A stretch of DNA of 64,000 nucleotides from Deinococcus terrestris (GCF_009377345.1 NZ_WBSL01000001.1:1053001-1117000); one strand, 5' to 3'. Numbered from the stretch's first letter, positions 15,243-27,693 are shown. Made by a program: numbers and translations. Notes: generated from the letters alone by a model not told the origin.

Positions 15243-15268
15243 CTATCTACTCCTATCTATTGCTATTT
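15243..15268 (+). repeat. Three phased direct repeats (CTATYT every 10 bp), candidate operator
   Basis: CTATCT at 15243, CTATCT at 15253 and CTATTT at 15263 repeat with an exact 10-bp step, so the same bases face the same side of the helix. They lie in a strikingly AT-rich island between the nitronate monooxygenase stop and the small HTH gene at 15320. The arrangement fits head-to-tail binding by a BldC/excisionase-type protein. Binding by the neighbouring gene product is an inference. Confidence 0.45.
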
Positions 15269-15269
15269 A

Positions 15270-15280
15270 GCATTATATGC
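15270..15280. promoter_or_regulatory. AT-rich palindrome GCAT-TAT-ATGC in the promoter region
   Basis: Two 4-bp arms flank three bases within the same AT-rich island. TATGCT at 15276 and TACCGT at 15288 are both possible -10 boxes, and I cannot choose between them. Confidence 0.3.
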
Positions 15281-15319
15281 TGCAAGATACCGTCAGCTTC
15301 AAGGAGGTGGAGCAGCGGC

Positions 15320-15688
15320 ATGGACGAGGTGCTGACGTTGGAGGAGCTGGCGGCCTATCTCAAGGTCAGCGAGACGACGGCTTACGCGCTGGTGCGGAGC
15401 GGGGACATTCCGGGGCGCAAGGTGGGGCGCGAGTGGCGCTTCTTGAAAGCGCGAGTGGTGGAGTGGCTGATGCAGGCCGGAGGAGACGACATGGAACAGC
15501 AACAGGGTGTGGTACAGCGCGACGAGCACGGCGGCGAGTACAAGGTGGAAGGCGGGCGCGAGTACGTGGCGATGTGGCTGCCCCTGACCCGCGAGGAAAA
15601 GGCCGCGCAACTGGACAAGGCCGCCCGCGAGGGGGTCAACGTCAGCGAACTGGTCGCGGACTACCTGAAGCGCTGGGCGCAGGCGTAA
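15320..15688 (+). CDS. Small regulator: excisionase/BldC-type HTH plus ribbon-helix-helix-like tail
   Basis: A 122-residue protein. Residues 3-50 form a winged helix-turn-helix of the excisionase/HTH_17 family (LTLEELAAYLKVSETTAYAL, then GRKVGREWRFLKARVVEWL). Residues 51-80 are a polar linker. Residues 84-120 (AMWLPLTREEKAAQLDKAA, then NVSELVADYLKRW) look like a ribbon-helix-helix or small helical dimerisation unit. A strong ribbon-binding site AAGGAGGTGG lies 10 bases before the ATG, unlike the leaderless genes around it. No integrase is adjacent, so a free-standing regulator is more likely than a phage excisionase. Autoregulation through the phased repeats upstream is inferred. Confidence 0.7.
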   Translation: MDEVLTLEELAAYLKVSETTAYALVRSGDIPGRKVGREWRFLKARVVEWLMQAGGDDMEQQQGVVQRDEHGGEYKVEGGREYVAMWLPLTREEKAAQLDKAAREGVNVSELVADYLKRWAQA

Positions 15689-15707
15689 GCGAACCTGTCA
15701 TTCCAGA

Positions 15708-15732
15708 GGCTCCCCAGGCGGGGGCCTTTTTT
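15708..15732 (+). terminator. Rho-independent terminator after the small regulator
   Basis: A 7-bp stem (GGCTCCC with GGGGGCC, one G-T pair) with a 5-base loop is followed directly by six T. Confidence 0.85.
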
Positions 15733-15752
15733 CGTGCCCTTGATTGCCGGGG

Positions 15753-16172
15753 TCAGTTCAGCGCCCCACTCCCCGGCCCTGCCGTCTCCGCATAGACGGC
15801 GGTGAGGTCACGCAGCATCCGGCGGGCCAGGGCGATCAGGGCGTCCTCGCCCATGTCCTCCAGCCGGAAACTCAGGCCCTGGCCGTACTCGCCCACGAAG
15901 GCCCCACCCTCCCGGCGCACCCGCACCAGCACCTCGCACAACCCCAGGCGAAACCAGGCGGCGTGCCACCCCCCCGGCGGCGGTGGGCGCAGGGTCGCGG
16001 CGGGGTCAGGCACGAGGTCGAGGGAGACGTTGTTCAGGGGCAGACCCGGCCCGCTGGCCGTCCGCAGGGCGTGGTAGAGGGCATTGAGCAACGCCTCGCA
16101 CGCCCGCGCCTCGGCCTGCCGCTCACTCGCCCGGCGGCGGATGGCGGCTTGTAGGGCGTCGAAGTCGGACAC
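15753..16172 (-). CDS. Conserved hypothetical protein, 139 residues
   Basis: A soluble protein with an Arg/Ala/Glu-rich N-terminal helix ([20 protein letters not shown]), a Pro-rich turn, and a beta-rich centre ([21 protein letters not shown]) followed by a C-terminal helix ([15 protein letters not shown]). No family is recognised. I place the start at GTG 16172, because upstream in-frame sequence is Arg/Pro/Gly-rich shadow coding. The gene is divergent from the LpxB-related gene. Confidence 0.6.
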   Translation of the reverse strand: MSDFDALQAAIRRRASERQAEARACEALLNALYHALRTASGPGLPLNNVSLDLVPDPAATLRPPPPGGWHAAWFRLGLCEVLVRVRREGGAFVGEYGQGLSFRLEDMGEDALIALARRMLRDLTAVYAETAGPGSGALN

Positions 16173-16228
16173 GGACGTATTCGTATCACGCCAGCGAATC
16201 GGGGAGGGCAGCCCCCGCGCCGCGCCGC

Positions 16229-16234
16229 TATCCT
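16229..16234 (+). promoter_or_regulatory. -10 box (TATCCT) of the LpxB-related gene
   Basis: TATCCT is followed by seven bases and GTG 16242. Confidence 0.5.
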
Positions 16235-16241
16235 GCCCCGC

Positions 16242-17441
16242 GTGCCCTCCTCCCCCGCCCGGCCCCTCCTGCTGCTCTCCAACGGCACCGCCGAGGACCT
16301 GATCGGGGCGCGGCTGTTGCGGGAAGTGGGGCGGCCCGCGTGGGTGCTGCCGCTGGTGGGCGAAGGGCGGGCGTATGCGGGGGTGCCGGGTGCCGTGCGC
16401 GTCGGTCCCACGCTGACCCTCCCCAGTGGGGGCTTTCCCTTCGGCAGCGTGGCGAACCTGCGGGCGGACCTGCGGGCGGGGCTCATCGGCACCACGCTGG
16501 GGCAGGTGCGGGCGGCGCGGGCGGCGGGACGAGAGGCTGGGGCCGTGGTCGTGGTGGGCGACGCACACGCGCTTACCCTGGGGTCACTGGCGGCGCAGGC
16601 GGGGCGTGTGCAGCTGGTGCATGTGCAGCCCCTCCTCAGCGCCCACTATGCCGAGGGGCTGGGGCTGCGGGGGGCACTGCGCGAGCTGAACGCGCTGGGC
16701 GCCAATCTCCCGCTGCCCTCCGAACTTGCCCTCTCGCGGCGGGCGCACGCCGTCTACCTGCGGGACGCGGCCACCGCCCGGCTGTACGCGGCGCGGGGGG
16801 TGCGTGCCCGCTGGGCGGGGAGTTTTGCGATGGACACGCTTCCGGCGCCCGAGCGGGACCTCTCCGCCCTGATTGGAGGTCGCCCGGTCCTCGCCCTCCT
16901 GCCGGGATCGCGGGAGGACCACCGGGAGAGCCTGCCCCTGATGCTGCGGGCCGCCGCCCGGTTGCCGGAGGTGACCCCCCTCGTCGCGTGGGCGCACGGG
17001 TGGGACGCCGTAACCCTGCCGCCGGGCTGGGCGCTGCGGGCACAGGACAACCGGACGGCCTGGGCGCACGGCGAGGGCACGCGGGTTGCCCTGCTGCGCG
17101 GCGCGTTCGGGGCCGTGGCGCGGGCGGCGGACGTGGCCGTCGGCACGGCGGGCACCGCCAACGAGCAGCTCGCCGGGCTGGGGGTGCCCGTGGTCGCCTT
17201 TCCCACGCGGGGGCCGCAGTTCACCCCCGGCTTCCTGCGGCGACAGGGGCGCTTGCTGGCAGAGGCGCTGCGGCCCGTCCCGTCCGACCCGGATGCGGTC
17301 GCGGCGGAGGTGCGGGCGCTGCTGGGAGACGGCCGGGCGCGGGCGCGGGCGGCCCTCGCCGGAATGACGCGGGTGGGGCCGGGCGGGGCGCTGCCCGTCA
17401 TCGCGGCAGACCTGCGGGCACTGCTGGATCAGCGGCCGTAA
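16242..17441 (+). CDS. Lipid-A-disaccharide synthase-related glycosyltransferase-like protein
   Basis: A 399-residue protein of the LpxB-related group (GT-B fold, TIGR03492 type) found in Deinococcus-Thermus and cyanobacteria. It begins [20 protein letters not shown]; later motifs are [33 protein letters not shown] and [22 protein letters not shown], the usual nucleotide-sugar site of LpxB-like enzymes. Deinococci lack classical lipid A, so a different glycolipid product is likely; this is inference. Its last 13 bases overlap the end of the convergent polysaccharide deacetylase gene. Confidence 0.8.
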   Translation: MPSSPARPLLLLSNGTAEDLIGARLLREVGRPAWVLPLVGEGRAYAGVPGAVRVGPTLTLPSGGFPFGSVANLRADLRAGLIGTTLGQVRAARAAGREAGAVVVVGDAHALTLGSLAAQAGRVQLVHVQPLLSAHYAEGLGLRGALRELNALGANLPLPSELALSRRAHAVYLRDAATARLYAARGVRARWAGSFAMDTLPAPERDLSALIGGRPVLALLPGSREDHRESLPLMLRAAARLPEVTPLVAWAHGWDAVTLPPGWALRAQDNRTAWAHGEGTRVALLRGAFGAVARAADVAVGTAGTANEQLAGLGVPVVAFPTRGPQFTPGFLRRQGRLLAEALRPVPSDPDAVAAEVRALLGDGRARARAALAGMTRVGPGGALPVIAADLRALLDQRP

Positions 17442-18136
17442 CTCGCCGCGAGGCGCCGCCACCCCTCTCGCCACCCGATGTGACGCGGCGGCAGATCGCG
17501 CAGGAGGACGGGCTGAAGGTCCTGCCCGGCCAATCCCACGAGCAGCGCGTCCAGCAGGGCCGGGGTCACCGTTGGCCCGTCGTGCAGCAGGATCACGCTG
17601 CCGGGCCGGACGCGGTCGAGGACGCCCGCAGCGAGGCTCGCCGCGTCCTCCCCCGCCCAGTCGCGGCCCTCCACGTCCCAGAGGGCCACCTCGCGCCCGG
17701 CGAGGCGGGCCAGCAGGCGGGTCAGCGGGCCGTGCCCCCCGTAAGGCGGGCGGTAGAGGTGCGGCCCCGGCTCCCCCGCGCGGGGATGCCAGCGCACCTG
17801 TGCCCACTCGCGCCACGGGGGCAGCAGCAGGGCGTGGACATGCCAGCGCCCGTGCGCTTCCAGCCCATGCCCGGCGGTGCGAAGGGCGGTCAGATGCCCC
17901 GGCCAGCCCCCAGCGGCGGGCGCGGTCACGAAGAAAGTCGCGGCGGCCGCGTGTCGGGCCAGCACCGCCAGCAGCTCGGGGGTCCGTTCGCTAGGGCCAT
18001 CATCAAAGGTGAGGGCCACCCTCGGACGGGCGCGGTCTCCCGGTCCCAGCGCCCCCCACCCGGCGGCGCGTCCCCCCACCTCGGCGGCGAGGACGGCGCC
18101 CATCCCGGCGAGGGCCGCCCACCTCCACCCTCTCAT
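17429..18136 (-). CDS. NodB-type polysaccharide deacetylase
   Basis: A 235-residue carbohydrate esterase 4 enzyme. An N-terminal hydrophobic stretch ([16 protein letters not shown]) suggests a signal or anchor. Catalytic motif 1 is LTFDDGP. The metal-binding His pair is in EAHGRWHVH, motif 3 is LYRPPYGG, and a C-terminal motif is ILLHDG. All key residues are present, so it should deacetylate a cell-envelope polysaccharide or peptidoglycan. It lies among glycosyltransferase genes, which supports an envelope role. Confidence 0.85.
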   Translation of the reverse strand: MRGWRWAALAGMGAVLAAEVGGRAAGWGALGPGDRARPRVALTFDDGPSERTPELLAVLARHAAAATFFVTAPAAGGWPGHLTALRTAGHGLEAHGRWHVHALLLPPWREWAQVRWHPRAGEPGPHLYRPPYGGHGPLTRLLARLAGREVALWDVEGRDWAGEDAASLAAGVLDRVRPGSVILLHDGPTVTPALLDALLVGLAGQDLQPVLLRDLPPRHIGWREGWRRLAASYGR

Positions 18137-18153
18137 GAGCCCGGCTCGCCTGC

Positions 18154-18159
18154 TACCCT
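18154..18159 (+). promoter_or_regulatory. -10 box (TACCCT) of the GT2 gene
   Basis: TACCCT is followed by six bases and GTG 18166. Confidence 0.5.
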
Positions 18160-18165
18160 GGCGCG

Positions 18166-18849
18166 GTGCCAGAGGTCACCGGGCCGGAGTTCACGGTCGT
18201 CATTCCCGCACGCAACGAGGCGGCTTCCTTGCCGCTGACCCTGCGTGCCCTGCACCGCCAGACGCTGGCCCCACGGGAGATCATCGTGGTGGACCACGCC
18301 AGTCAGGACGGCACGGCGGCGGTCGCGCGGGCCTGGGGAGCGCGGGTGGTGACGTGCCGCGAGCCCGGTATCGGCCGCGTTCGGCAGACGGGACTGGACG
18401 CCGCCCAGACCGAGTGGGTCGCCACCACCGACGCCGACTCGCTGCCCGTGCCAGGCTGGCTGGCCGCGCTCGCGGGGGCCGCGCCGGGCCGGGTGGCCCT
18501 CTACGGCCCGCTGCGCTTCTGCGGGGTTTCGCCCGCGCTCGCGGCGGCGTCGGAGGTAGGGTACACGGCTTTCCTGCGGGCCTGCGACCTCGCCGGGCGG
18601 CCCAACCTCGCCGGGGCGAACATGGCGTACTCGCGGGGGGCGGCGCTGCTGGCCGGGGGCTACCCGGACGTGGAAGCGCTGGAGGACGTGCGGCTCGGCC
18701 TCGCGCTGGCCCGGCTGGGCGAGGTGGCCTACGTGCCCGGCGCCGGGGTGGAGACGAGTGCCCGGCGCCTCTCGGGGGGCGTCGGCCCCTTTCTGTGGCG
18801 GCACCTCCTCAACCTCAGCGGTCATACACGAGGGTATTTCGGACCGTGA
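18166..18849 (+). CDS. Family 2 glycosyltransferase
   Basis: A 227-residue GT-A enzyme that transfers sugar from a nucleotide donor. The N-terminal Rossmann-like part reads [18 protein letters not shown], the nucleotide contact is [13 protein letters not shown], and the metal-binding motif is TTDADSL. An acidic catalytic-base motif EALEDVRLG lies near the C-terminus. There are no membrane segments. It overlaps the convergent GT4 gene by 35 bases (18815-18849). Substrate is unknown. Confidence 0.85.
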   Translation: MPEVTGPEFTVVIPARNEAASLPLTLRALHRQTLAPREIIVVDHASQDGTAAVARAWGARVVTCREPGIGRVRQTGLDAAQTEWVATTDADSLPVPGWLAALAGAAPGRVALYGPLRFCGVSPALAAASEVGYTAFLRACDLAGRPNLAGANMAYSRGAALLAGGYPDVEALEDVRLGLALARLGEVAYVPGAGVETSARRLSGGVGPFLWRHLLNLSGHTRGYFGP

Positions 18850-19999
18850 GGGGGGACGCCGCCTCCGCGAACGCCACCTCCTGCGGCATGCCCAGCACGC
18901 CGGAATACACGTCCAGCACCCGCTCGGCCACGCCCCCCGGCGTCCAGGTGGCCCCGTGCCGCCGCGCCCCGCGCGAGAGCCGCGCCCACAGCGCCGGGTC
19001 CCCCAGGATCGCCGCCGCGTGCCGGGTCAGGGCCTCCACGTCTCCCGGCGCCACGAGGTACCCGCTGCGACCCGCCGCCACCCCGCTCAGCGTGCCGCGT
19101 GCGCCCACCGCCACGACGGGCACGCCCATCAGTTGGGCCTCCTGCAACACCAGCCCCTGCGTCTCGGTGTCGCTGGCAAAGAGGAACAGCTCGGCCAGCC
19201 GGTAGTACGCCCCGATCTCGGTCCAGGGCCGCACCCCCAGGAAGCTCACCCGGTCGGCCACCCCCCGGCGTTCCGCGTGCTCCTCCAGCCGCCCGCGTTC
19301 CGGCCCCTCTCCCAGCACCACGAGGTGCGCGTCGGGCAGCCCGGCCAGCGCTTCCAGCACGAGGTCAAAGCGCTTCTCGCGGGCCAGTCGCCCCACGGTG
19401 AGGAGCCGACGCCGTCCGGCGGGCCAGGGATTCCGGGTGGGCGGGGCGCCCCGCAACACCTCCGGGTCCACGGCGGTCGGGATAACGACCGGGTTGCGGA
19501 CCCCCATCTCACGGGTCACGTCCAGCATTCCGGCGGTCGGCATGATGACCGCGTCGGCGCGGCGGTAATAGCGGCCCATCACGCGGGTCACCACGCGGGT
19601 CTGGCGTTGCAGGGCGGTCAGGCCCGGCACGTAATGGGTATAGGCCTCGACGTGGGTGTGGTACGTCGCCACGTGCGGCACCCCCCACTTGCGGGCCAGC
19701 CGCGCTCCGGCCAGCCCCAGGGTCAGGGGCGTGTGCGTGTGCACGAGGTCATAGCACTGGGAGAAGTCGCGCCGGGTGGGCCACGCCAGCCGGTAGGTCG
19801 GCAGGAAGAGGTAGCGCACACTGGCCGCCCGCCGCACATCTGGGCGGGTGTCCTGGGCTTCCGGGAAGAAGGGGGCCACCACCTCCACGTGATGCCCCCG
19901 CGCCCGCAGCTCGTCGCTGAGCAGCCCCACGCTCGTCACGATGCCGTTCTGGTCAGGAAGGAAGGTGTCGGTAAACAGCCCGATGCGCAGCGGTCTCAT
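18815..19999 (-). CDS. Family 4 glycosyltransferase (GT1/GT-B fold)
   Basis: A 394-residue retaining glycosyltransferase. The N-terminus [20 protein letters not shown] is the family hallmark, and a [12 protein letters not shown] acceptor-domain motif follows. The donor-site segment is [19 protein letters not shown], with the E-X7-E element near [16 protein letters not shown]. Related enzymes glycosylate diacylglycerol or phosphatidylinositol. ATG 19999 is preferred because the upstream in-frame extension is low complexity. TATGCT at about 20060 on this strand could be its -10 box, giving a short leader. Confidence 0.87.
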   Translation of the reverse strand: MRPLRIGLFTDTFLPDQNGIVTSVGLLSDELRARGHHVEVVAPFFPEAQDTRPDVRRAASVRYLFLPTYRLAWPTRRDFSQCYDLVHTHTPLTLGLAGARLARKWGVPHVATYHTHVEAYTHYVPGLTALQRQTRVVTRVMGRYYRRADAVIMPTAGMLDVTREMGVRNPVVIPTAVDPEVLRGAPPTRNPWPAGRRRLLTVGRLAREKRFDLVLEALAGLPDAHLVVLGEGPERGRLEEHAERRGVADRVSFLGVRPWTEIGAYYRLAELFLFASDTETQGLVLQEAQLMGVPVVAVGARGTLSGVAAGRSGYLVAPGDVEALTRHAAAILGDPALWARLSRGARRHGATWTPGGVAERVLDVYSGVLGMPQEVAFAEAASPLTVRNTLVYDR

Positions 20000-20097
20000 A
20001 CGCCGCACCCGCGGACCCGTTGGCTGAGGAGAGGCTGAAGCATCGCTGAACGAGAGCATACGACGCCGCGGATGAGAGGTGCGTGGGGTCTGCACGC

Positions 20098-20103
20098 TAC
20101 AGT
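20098..20103 (+). promoter_or_regulatory. -10 box (TACAGT) of the YkoP-domain gene
   Basis: TACAGT is followed by six bases and ATG 20110. Confidence 0.5.
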
Positions 20104-20109
20104 CGGAAG

Positions 20110-21117
20110 ATGCGCCCTTCGCCCTCGCCCCTACGACGCGCCCTGCTGCGGGCCGGGGCCGGGGGAGCGCTGGCGGGCGGCGACCCCGGTGCGCCCCACC
20201 TCGGGCTGGTCGTGCCTGTGCGGACGCCGGACGAGTTGGCAGCAGTGGTGGACACGGGCATCCGGGTCACCCTGCTGATTTCCCCCGCTCTGGCCCGCCT
20301 CGCTCCCGAAGTCGTCCGCGCCGCCGCCAAGCTGGGGCACGAGATCGCTGGCTTGGGCGCACCGGAGGGCATCGCCGCGCTGGAGGTCGCCGCCGGGCGG
20401 CCGGTCACCCTCTGGAGCGCCAAGGCGCCGCCCGCCTCACCCGCCCGACTTGCTGCGCTCGGTTTGACGCCCCTCCCCCTTCCCCTCCCCACCCCGGAAC
20501 CCGGCGGCACGTGGCAGCTTCCCCCCGCCGACCTCGCGGCCGAGGTGCCCCGGTTGCGGGCGCTGGGGTACCGGCCCGGTCCGGTGGGCGAGCTACCGGG
20601 GCTGCGGCGGGCGCGGGGACGGGACCTGGGGCTGCACCTCTACCGCCGGGCGGTGGACGACCGCTTCGCGCGGGCGCACCGGGTCCGGGCACTGACCGAG
20701 CGGGCCGACGGGGTGCTGCGCGTGAGCCGCCAGCCCGCCCCGCCCGAGTTGGGGTGGCCGACCGGCGCGGCAGTGGCCGAGCTGCACGTCCATTCGCCGC
20801 GCCTCGTGGGGCTGAGTGCCCGCAGTCCGCTGACCGCCTACCGCGCCTTTGCCCGCTCGCTGCGTGACGTGGCGGCGGTGCTGCGCGACGATCCCGAGTT
20901 TTCAGAAGTCGCCGGGGTCGTCGCCGTCACCCTCTTTCACGAGCCGCTGGCGGCCCAGGGCTTCCAGACCCAGCGCCTCCCCCCGCTGCGGGCGCGGCTC
21001 TACGGCCTGGGCTTCCGGCTGATGCGCCGGGTGTACGGCACGGCGGTTCCCACCTCCGAACCGGAGCCGAGGCTCGCGTGGATGGAGCGAGCGGCGTTTC
21101 TGGCGCGGCACGGGTGA
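20110..21117 (+). CDS. Degenerate polysaccharide deacetylase-like protein with YkoP-like domain
   Basis: A 335-residue protein. The first half has the shape of a polysaccharide deacetylase barrel ([36 protein letters not shown]), but the catalytic TFDDGP and HxxxH motifs are absent, so it should not be an active deacetylase. The second half ([18 protein letters not shown] through [12 protein letters not shown]) resembles the YkoP domain often found with Bacillus deacetylases. A non-catalytic sugar-binding or scaffold role is possible. ATG 20110 follows a -10 box by six bases. Confidence 0.6.
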   Translation: MRPSPSPLRRALLRAGAGGALAGGDPGAPHLGLVVPVRTPDELAAVVDTGIRVTLLISPALARLAPEVVRAAAKLGHEIAGLGAPEGIAALEVAAGRPVTLWSAKAPPASPARLAALGLTPLPLPLPTPEPGGTWQLPPADLAAEVPRLRALGYRPGPVGELPGLRRARGRDLGLHLYRRAVDDRFARAHRVRALTERADGVLRVSRQPAPPELGWPTGAAVAELHVHSPRLVGLSARSPLTAYRAFARSLRDVAAVLRDDPEFSEVAGVVAVTLFHEPLAAQGFQTQRLPPLRARLYGLGFRLMRRVYGTAVPTSEPEPRLAWMERAAFLARHG

Positions 21118-21141
21118 GGTGAAAGGGATCGGGAGACAGCC

Positions 21142-21891
21142 ATGACGATTGTGACGACCGCCGACCATCCCCACCTGCACACTCAGGCCGGGGAAGCTTT
21201 CCGGGAACGGTGGCCCGAGTTCATCTTCCATGACCCCGTTCCGGCCCGCCTCATGCCCCAGGTCCACAGCTCCTTCCCCGACTACAACGTCCTGCTCTTG
21301 GAGGGCGAGCGGGCACTTGCGGGGGGCTGGGGCGTGACCTTCGCCTGGGACGGGACCTTTGCCGACCTTCCAGACGGGTACGGCGGGGCACTCGTGCGGG
21401 CCGTGACCGGTCGCGAGACGGGGACGCGGCCCAATACCCTGTGTTTCATGGCGGCCTCGGTCGCGGTGGGGGCCGACAGGCGTGGGCTGGCGGCGGAGGT
21501 GCTGGGGGCGCTGACGGGGCGGGCGCGGGCGGCAGGGTTAACCCACGTCGTGGCTCCCCTGCGGCCTACCTGGAAACACCGCTATCCCCAGGTGCCGATG
21601 GCCGAGTATGCCCGCTGGCAGCGCGGGGACGGCCTCTCCATTGACCCCTGGATTCGGACGCATCAACGGTTGGGCGCCACCATCCTCGGCCCGGCGCCCC
21701 GCTCCATGGTCATAGAAGGCCGCGTGGCCGACTGGGAAGCCTGGACAGAGATGGTGTTTCCCGTGACGGGGCTCTACTTCGTGCCGGACGCGCTGGGGTG
21801 GGTCCACATCGACCGCGAGGAGGACCGGGGCCTTTACGTGGAGGAAAACCTCTGGGTGCAGCATCCCGCCCTGACGGGTCCGGCCCGCTGA
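21142..21891 (+). CDS. GNAT-fold acetyltransferase-like protein
   Basis: A 249-residue soluble protein. The N-terminal part (FIFHDPVPARLMPQVHSSFP, DYNVLLLEG) and the central SVAVGADRRGLAAEVLGAL, which resembles the acetyl-CoA pyrophosphate loop (V-x-x-x-x-R-x-x-G-x-A), suggest a GNAT fold. The usual Q/RxxGxG/A reads RRGLAA. The substrate is unknown. The ATG has GGGAGA as a ribosome-binding site. It ends 17 bases before the convergent histidine kinase gene. Confidence 0.6.
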   Translation: MTIVTTADHPHLHTQAGEAFRERWPEFIFHDPVPARLMPQVHSSFPDYNVLLLEGERALAGGWGVTFAWDGTFADLPDGYGGALVRAVTGRETGTRPNTLCFMAASVAVGADRRGLAAEVLGALTGRARAAGLTHVVAPLRPTWKHRYPQVPMAEYARWQRGDGLSIDPWIRTHQRLGATILGPAPRSMVIEGRVADWEAWTEMVFPVTGLYFVPDALGWVHIDREEDRGLYVEENLWVQHPALTGPAR

Positions 21892-21907
21892 GCCGGGCGC
21901 CGTCCCC

Positions 21908-24772
21908 CTACCCCGGCAGCGCGAACACCACCGCTGTCCCCCGCCCCGGCTCGCTCTCCAGCTCCAGCTCGCCCCCGGCCAGCGCCACCCGTTCCCGCAG
22001 CCCGATCAGGCCGAGGTGACCCGCCTGGGCGCGGGCCTGGGCCTGGTCGGGGGTGAAGCCCTGGCCGTCGTCGCGGACAGTCACGCGCACCCCGTCGGGG
22101 GCATAGGCCACCCGGATGGCCGCGCTGCGGGCACCCGCGTGCTTGTCCACGTTGGCGAGGGCTTCTTGCACCAGCCGGAACACGGTGAGTTCCACGGCGG
22201 GCGCGAGGCGGCGCTCCTGGCCGCTGACCTCCAACCGGGTATCCGTCCCAGCCTGTCCCGCCAGCCACTCCAGCGCGGGCAGCAGCCCGAGGTCGTCGAG
22301 CACGCTGGGGCGCAGGTTCCGGGCAAAGCGCCGCACGCTTTCAATCGCCGCGTCCAGGTCCCCCAGGATGTCCTGCGCCCGCTCGCGCCCCGGTCCCTCC
22401 AGGCTGCGGGCGAGGCGGGCCACCCGGCGCGAGGTGGCGATCAGGACCTGCGCGGTGTCGTCGTGCAGCTCGCGGCTGATGCGGCGGCGTTCTTCCTCCT
22501 GCGCCTGGGTAAATAGGGTGAGATAGGTTCGCAGTTCGGTCTGGCGGCTGGTCGCGGCTTCCAGCGCCCGGCCCCGGCGCTGAATCTCGGCGGCGAGGGT
22601 CTGGAGTTCGGAGAGGTCGCGGGCGACCGCGAGCATTCCCCCGGCTGGCCCGCTTACCGCGCTGAGGCGCACCTCCAGGCGGTACGGCCCCACCTCGATC
22701 TCGGCACGGCCCCCGGCGGGGTGGCGCCGCGCCGCCTCCCAGGCCGCGTGCAGGGCGGGGCGGGTCCCCGGCGTGGGCAGGGTCAGCAGGCTCGCGCCGA
22801 CCAGCGGCCCCAGCAACCGCACGGCGGCGGGGTTGGCGTAGGTCACGAGCCCGGCCCCATCTGCGCTCAGGATCAGGTCGTGGGCGCCCTCCGCGAGCTG
22901 GCGGTAGCGGGCTTCCTCCCGCGCGAGCGCCGAGAGTAACCGTTCGCGGGTCAGCGTCAGCGCCATCTGGTCGGCCACGCTGCGCGATAGGGCCAGCACC
23001 CGGTCGCTCGGCGGCTCGGTGCCGGGATCGTCGGCGTAGAGAAAGCCCAGCACCTCCTCGCCCTCGCCGCCCCCCCGCAGCGGCACGATCAGGGCACTTC
23101 CGGCCACGGGGAGGGCGTGGCGCCGGGTCAGCGGGCGCGGTCCCCGGCCGAGTTGCCCCGCGAGCGAGGCGAGTTCGGCTCCCCCCGGCGCGTGCAGGTT
23201 GTAGGTCGCGCAGCGGATCACCGCGCCGTCCTCGCCCGTCAGCGCGATCAGCCCCCGGCCCGCCCCCAGCGCCAGGGTCGCCAGCCGCGCGGCTTCCGCG
23301 AGAGCGCGGTCGCTCTGGTCCTCGCCCAGCAACCGGCCCACGTTGAGCAGGACGGCGGCCTCGCGCTCGCGCCGCAACTCTTCCTCATACAGCCGGGCAT
23401 TCTCGATGGCGAGGGACGCCTGCCCGGCGAACACCTCCGCGAGCGCGAGGTCGTCGGCGTCCAGCGGCAGCGGCGCCGTCCAGTACAGGGTCAGCACCCC
23501 GAACACGCCCGAGCGGGTGCCCAGCGGCAGGCTCACCACCCCCCGGTAAGGGTACTCGCCCCGCGCGAGCAGCGCCCGGGTGTAGCGGCTGCTCCCCCCG
23601 TACCCCTCGGCGGTGAGGTCCCGCGCCGCCACCATCTCCCGCCGCTGCGCCGCCCGCCCGGTGACCCCGCCCCCCACCTTGGCCCGCACCCGCAGCACGT
23701 ATTCGCCCGGTAGCCCCAGCGCCCCCCGGATAGAAAGGGTCCGCCCGTCGGGTTGCAGCTCGTACACGCCCGCCGCGTCTGCCCCGAACAGGGCGGTGGC
23801 CCGCTCCAGCACCCTGGACAGGGTGTCGGACAGATGCAGGCTTCCGGCCAGCGCCGCGCCCGCTTCACGCAGGGCCTCGGCCGCCTCACGCTTGCGGGTC
23901 TCGGTGCCGTAGAGCCGGGCGTTGTCGATGGCGAGACTGGCCTGCTCTGCTAGCGCGAGCACCAGCCAGGTGTCGTCCTCCGAGACGCGCACCCCTGGCG
24001 AGCGGCTGTCCACATACAGCAGCCCCAGCGGCCGCCCCCGTGCCCTCAGCGGGGCGATCAGGGCGACCTCCGGGTCGAGTTCGGCCAGCCCCGCCGCCAT
24101 GGGCGAGGCCCCGTCGCGGCTGCGGTCGTACAGAATCACCTCGCCGCGCTCCACCAGCCGCCCGAAGGAGACCGGCCCCACCCCCACCCCCCCGGTGAAG
24201 GCTGAGTCGAAGCCGTAGGAGAAGACCTCGCCGGTCCGCGCCCGCCCGCCCTGCACCTCGCTGAACAGGGCCACGAACGCCCGCCCGAAGCCCAGCGCGA
24301 GGGCCGCGCTCTCGGCGGTCGCCGTGAGCACCTCCGCGAGGTCGAGGCTGCCGCCCAGCCGCCGCACGAGCTGCTCGACCGTCTCCGAGACCCGGCCCCG
24401 ACCCCGGCGCGTCTCGCGGGCCTGCACGCCCTCCAGCGCGAGCGTGAGCAGCGGCAGCAACCCGGCCAGCGCCCCGACCCCGCTGCCCTCGGCGCCCACG
24501 AACTCCAGCACGCCGCCCCCGAAAGGCAGCGCGACGAGCATCCCCTCCTCCTGCCGCTCCCCCGACGCCAGTGCCCGCGCCGCCAGCGTGCCGTCGCTGA
24601 GGCCCAGGCCCCGCCCCTCCTCGCCCACGACCACGAGTGCCCCGCCCGTCACCGCCCAGACCTGCACCCCATGCGCCCGCACGGTCTGACAGGCAAAGCG
24701 GGCCAGGGCCGCTCCAAACACCTGCACCGTCGGCGCGGCGGCGAGGTCCGGGGGAAAGGGGGGGAGGGTCAT
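21908..24772 (-). CDS. Multi-GAF, PAS sensor histidine kinase (NarL-type HisKA_3)
   Basis: A 954-residue cytosolic sensor kinase without clear membrane segments. At least three GAF domains are visible (starting near [37 protein letters not shown] and [16 protein letters not shown]), followed by a PAS domain ([17 protein letters not shown]). The dimerisation domain is of the NarL class with the phospho-His in [15 protein letters not shown] (about residue 767). The ATPase domain shows [19 protein letters not shown] and [12 protein letters not shown]. Several GAF domains point to small-molecule, redox or light sensing. The response regulator gene lies immediately upstream in the same direction. 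Confidence 0.9.
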   Translation of the reverse strand: MTLPPFPPDLAAAPTVQVFGAALARFACQTVRAHGVQVWAVTGGALVVVGEEGRGLGLSDGTLAARALASGERQEEGMLVALPFGGGVLEFVGAEGSGVGALAGLLPLLTLALEGVQARETRRGRGRVSETVEQLVRRLGGSLDLAEVLTATAESAALALGFGRAFVALFSEVQGGRARTGEVFSYGFDSAFTGGVGVGPVSFGRLVERGEVILYDRSRDGASPMAAGLAELDPEVALIAPLRARGRPLGLLYVDSRSPGVRVSEDDTWLVLALAEQASLAIDNARLYGTETRKREAAEALREAGAALAGSLHLSDTLSRVLERATALFGADAAGVYELQPDGRTLSIRGALGLPGEYVLRVRAKVGGGVTGRAAQRREMVAARDLTAEGYGGSSRYTRALLARGEYPYRGVVSLPLGTRSGVFGVLTLYWTAPLPLDADDLALAEVFAGQASLAIENARLYEEELRREREAAVLLNVGRLLGEDQSDRALAEAARLATLALGAGRGLIALTGEDGAVIRCATYNLHAPGGAELASLAGQLGRGPRPLTRRHALPVAGSALIVPLRGGGEGEEVLGFLYADDPGTEPPSDRVLALSRSVADQMALTLTRERLLSALAREEARYRQLAEGAHDLILSADGAGLVTYANPAAVRLLGPLVGASLLTLPTPGTRPALHAAWEAARRHPAGGRAEIEVGPYRLEVRLSAVSGPAGGMLAVARDLSELQTLAAEIQRRGRALEAATSRQTELRTYLTLFTQAQEEERRRISRELHDDTAQVLIATSRRVARLARSLEGPGRERAQDILGDLDAAIESVRRFARNLRPSVLDDLGLLPALEWLAGQAGTDTRLEVSGQERRLAPAVELTVFRLVQEALANVDKHAGARSAAIRVAYAPDGVRVTVRDDGQGFTPDQAQARAQAGHLGLIGLRERVALAGGELELESEPGRGTAVVFALPG

Positions 24773-24844
24773 GGAAGGTCGCTTTCGGGATCAGGGGTGG
24801 GGAGAGGAGCGGGAGCCGCACGCCCCCTGCACTTCAACACTCCC

Positions 24845-25528
<684 letters not shown>

Positions 25529-25534
25529 GGGGGC

Positions 25535-25540
25535 AGCATA
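25535..25540 (-). promoter_or_regulatory. -10 box (TATGCT) of the response regulator gene
   Basis: On the minus strand TATGCT ends six bases before ATG 25528. Confidence 0.55.
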
Positions 25541-25572
25541 CGCGCCGGAGCACGCCGCAAGCCAACGGAAAC

Positions 25573-25593
25573 CGCCCTCCACGTGGGAGGGCG
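25573..25593 (-). terminator. Hairpin after the solute-binding protein gene
   Basis: A perfect 8-bp stem CGCCCTCC/GGAGGGCG with a 5-base loop lies 20 bases after the stop at 25614 on the minus strand. Only three T follow on that strand, so termination is likely but not certain. Confidence 0.5.
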
Positions 25594-25613
25594 ACTAGCG
25601 GTACAGGAGCGGC

Positions 25614-27476
<1,863 letters not shown>

Positions 27477-27687
27477 GGGGACTCCTGTGTGTGAGGGGGT
27501 GGCAGGGCCAGAGTGTAGTGAACCGGACAGACAACCCGCCAAGCTTGCTGGCGCCTCCGGTACTGCGGGGCAGGATAGCAGCCTAGCGCCAGCCGATGAG
27601 GAGTCTCACTGATCCGATTAAGTGTGATCCACCTGTGACCGTGCCCGGATTGAAACGCCTCGCACATCGGGCTTGAGTCCCCTCATG

Positions 27688-27693
27688 TAAGGT
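27688..27693 (+). promoter_or_regulatory. -10 box (TAAGGT) of hslO
   Basis: TAAGGT is followed by six bases and ATG 27700. Confidence 0.5.

Noticed and set aside
15320..15688. HTH protein as a phage excisionase
   Set aside because: No integrase, attachment-site repeat or other phage gene is nearby, and the gene has its own terminator and promoter region.
16242..17441. LpxB-related protein as proof of lipopolysaccharide
   Set aside because: It belongs to the LpxB-related group rather than LpxB itself, and no other lipid A gene is in the window.
18758..20038. Plus-strand frame covering the GT4 gene
   Set aside because: The minus-strand frame carries complete GT4 motifs, while this one is His/Arg/Pro-rich without any recognisable fold.
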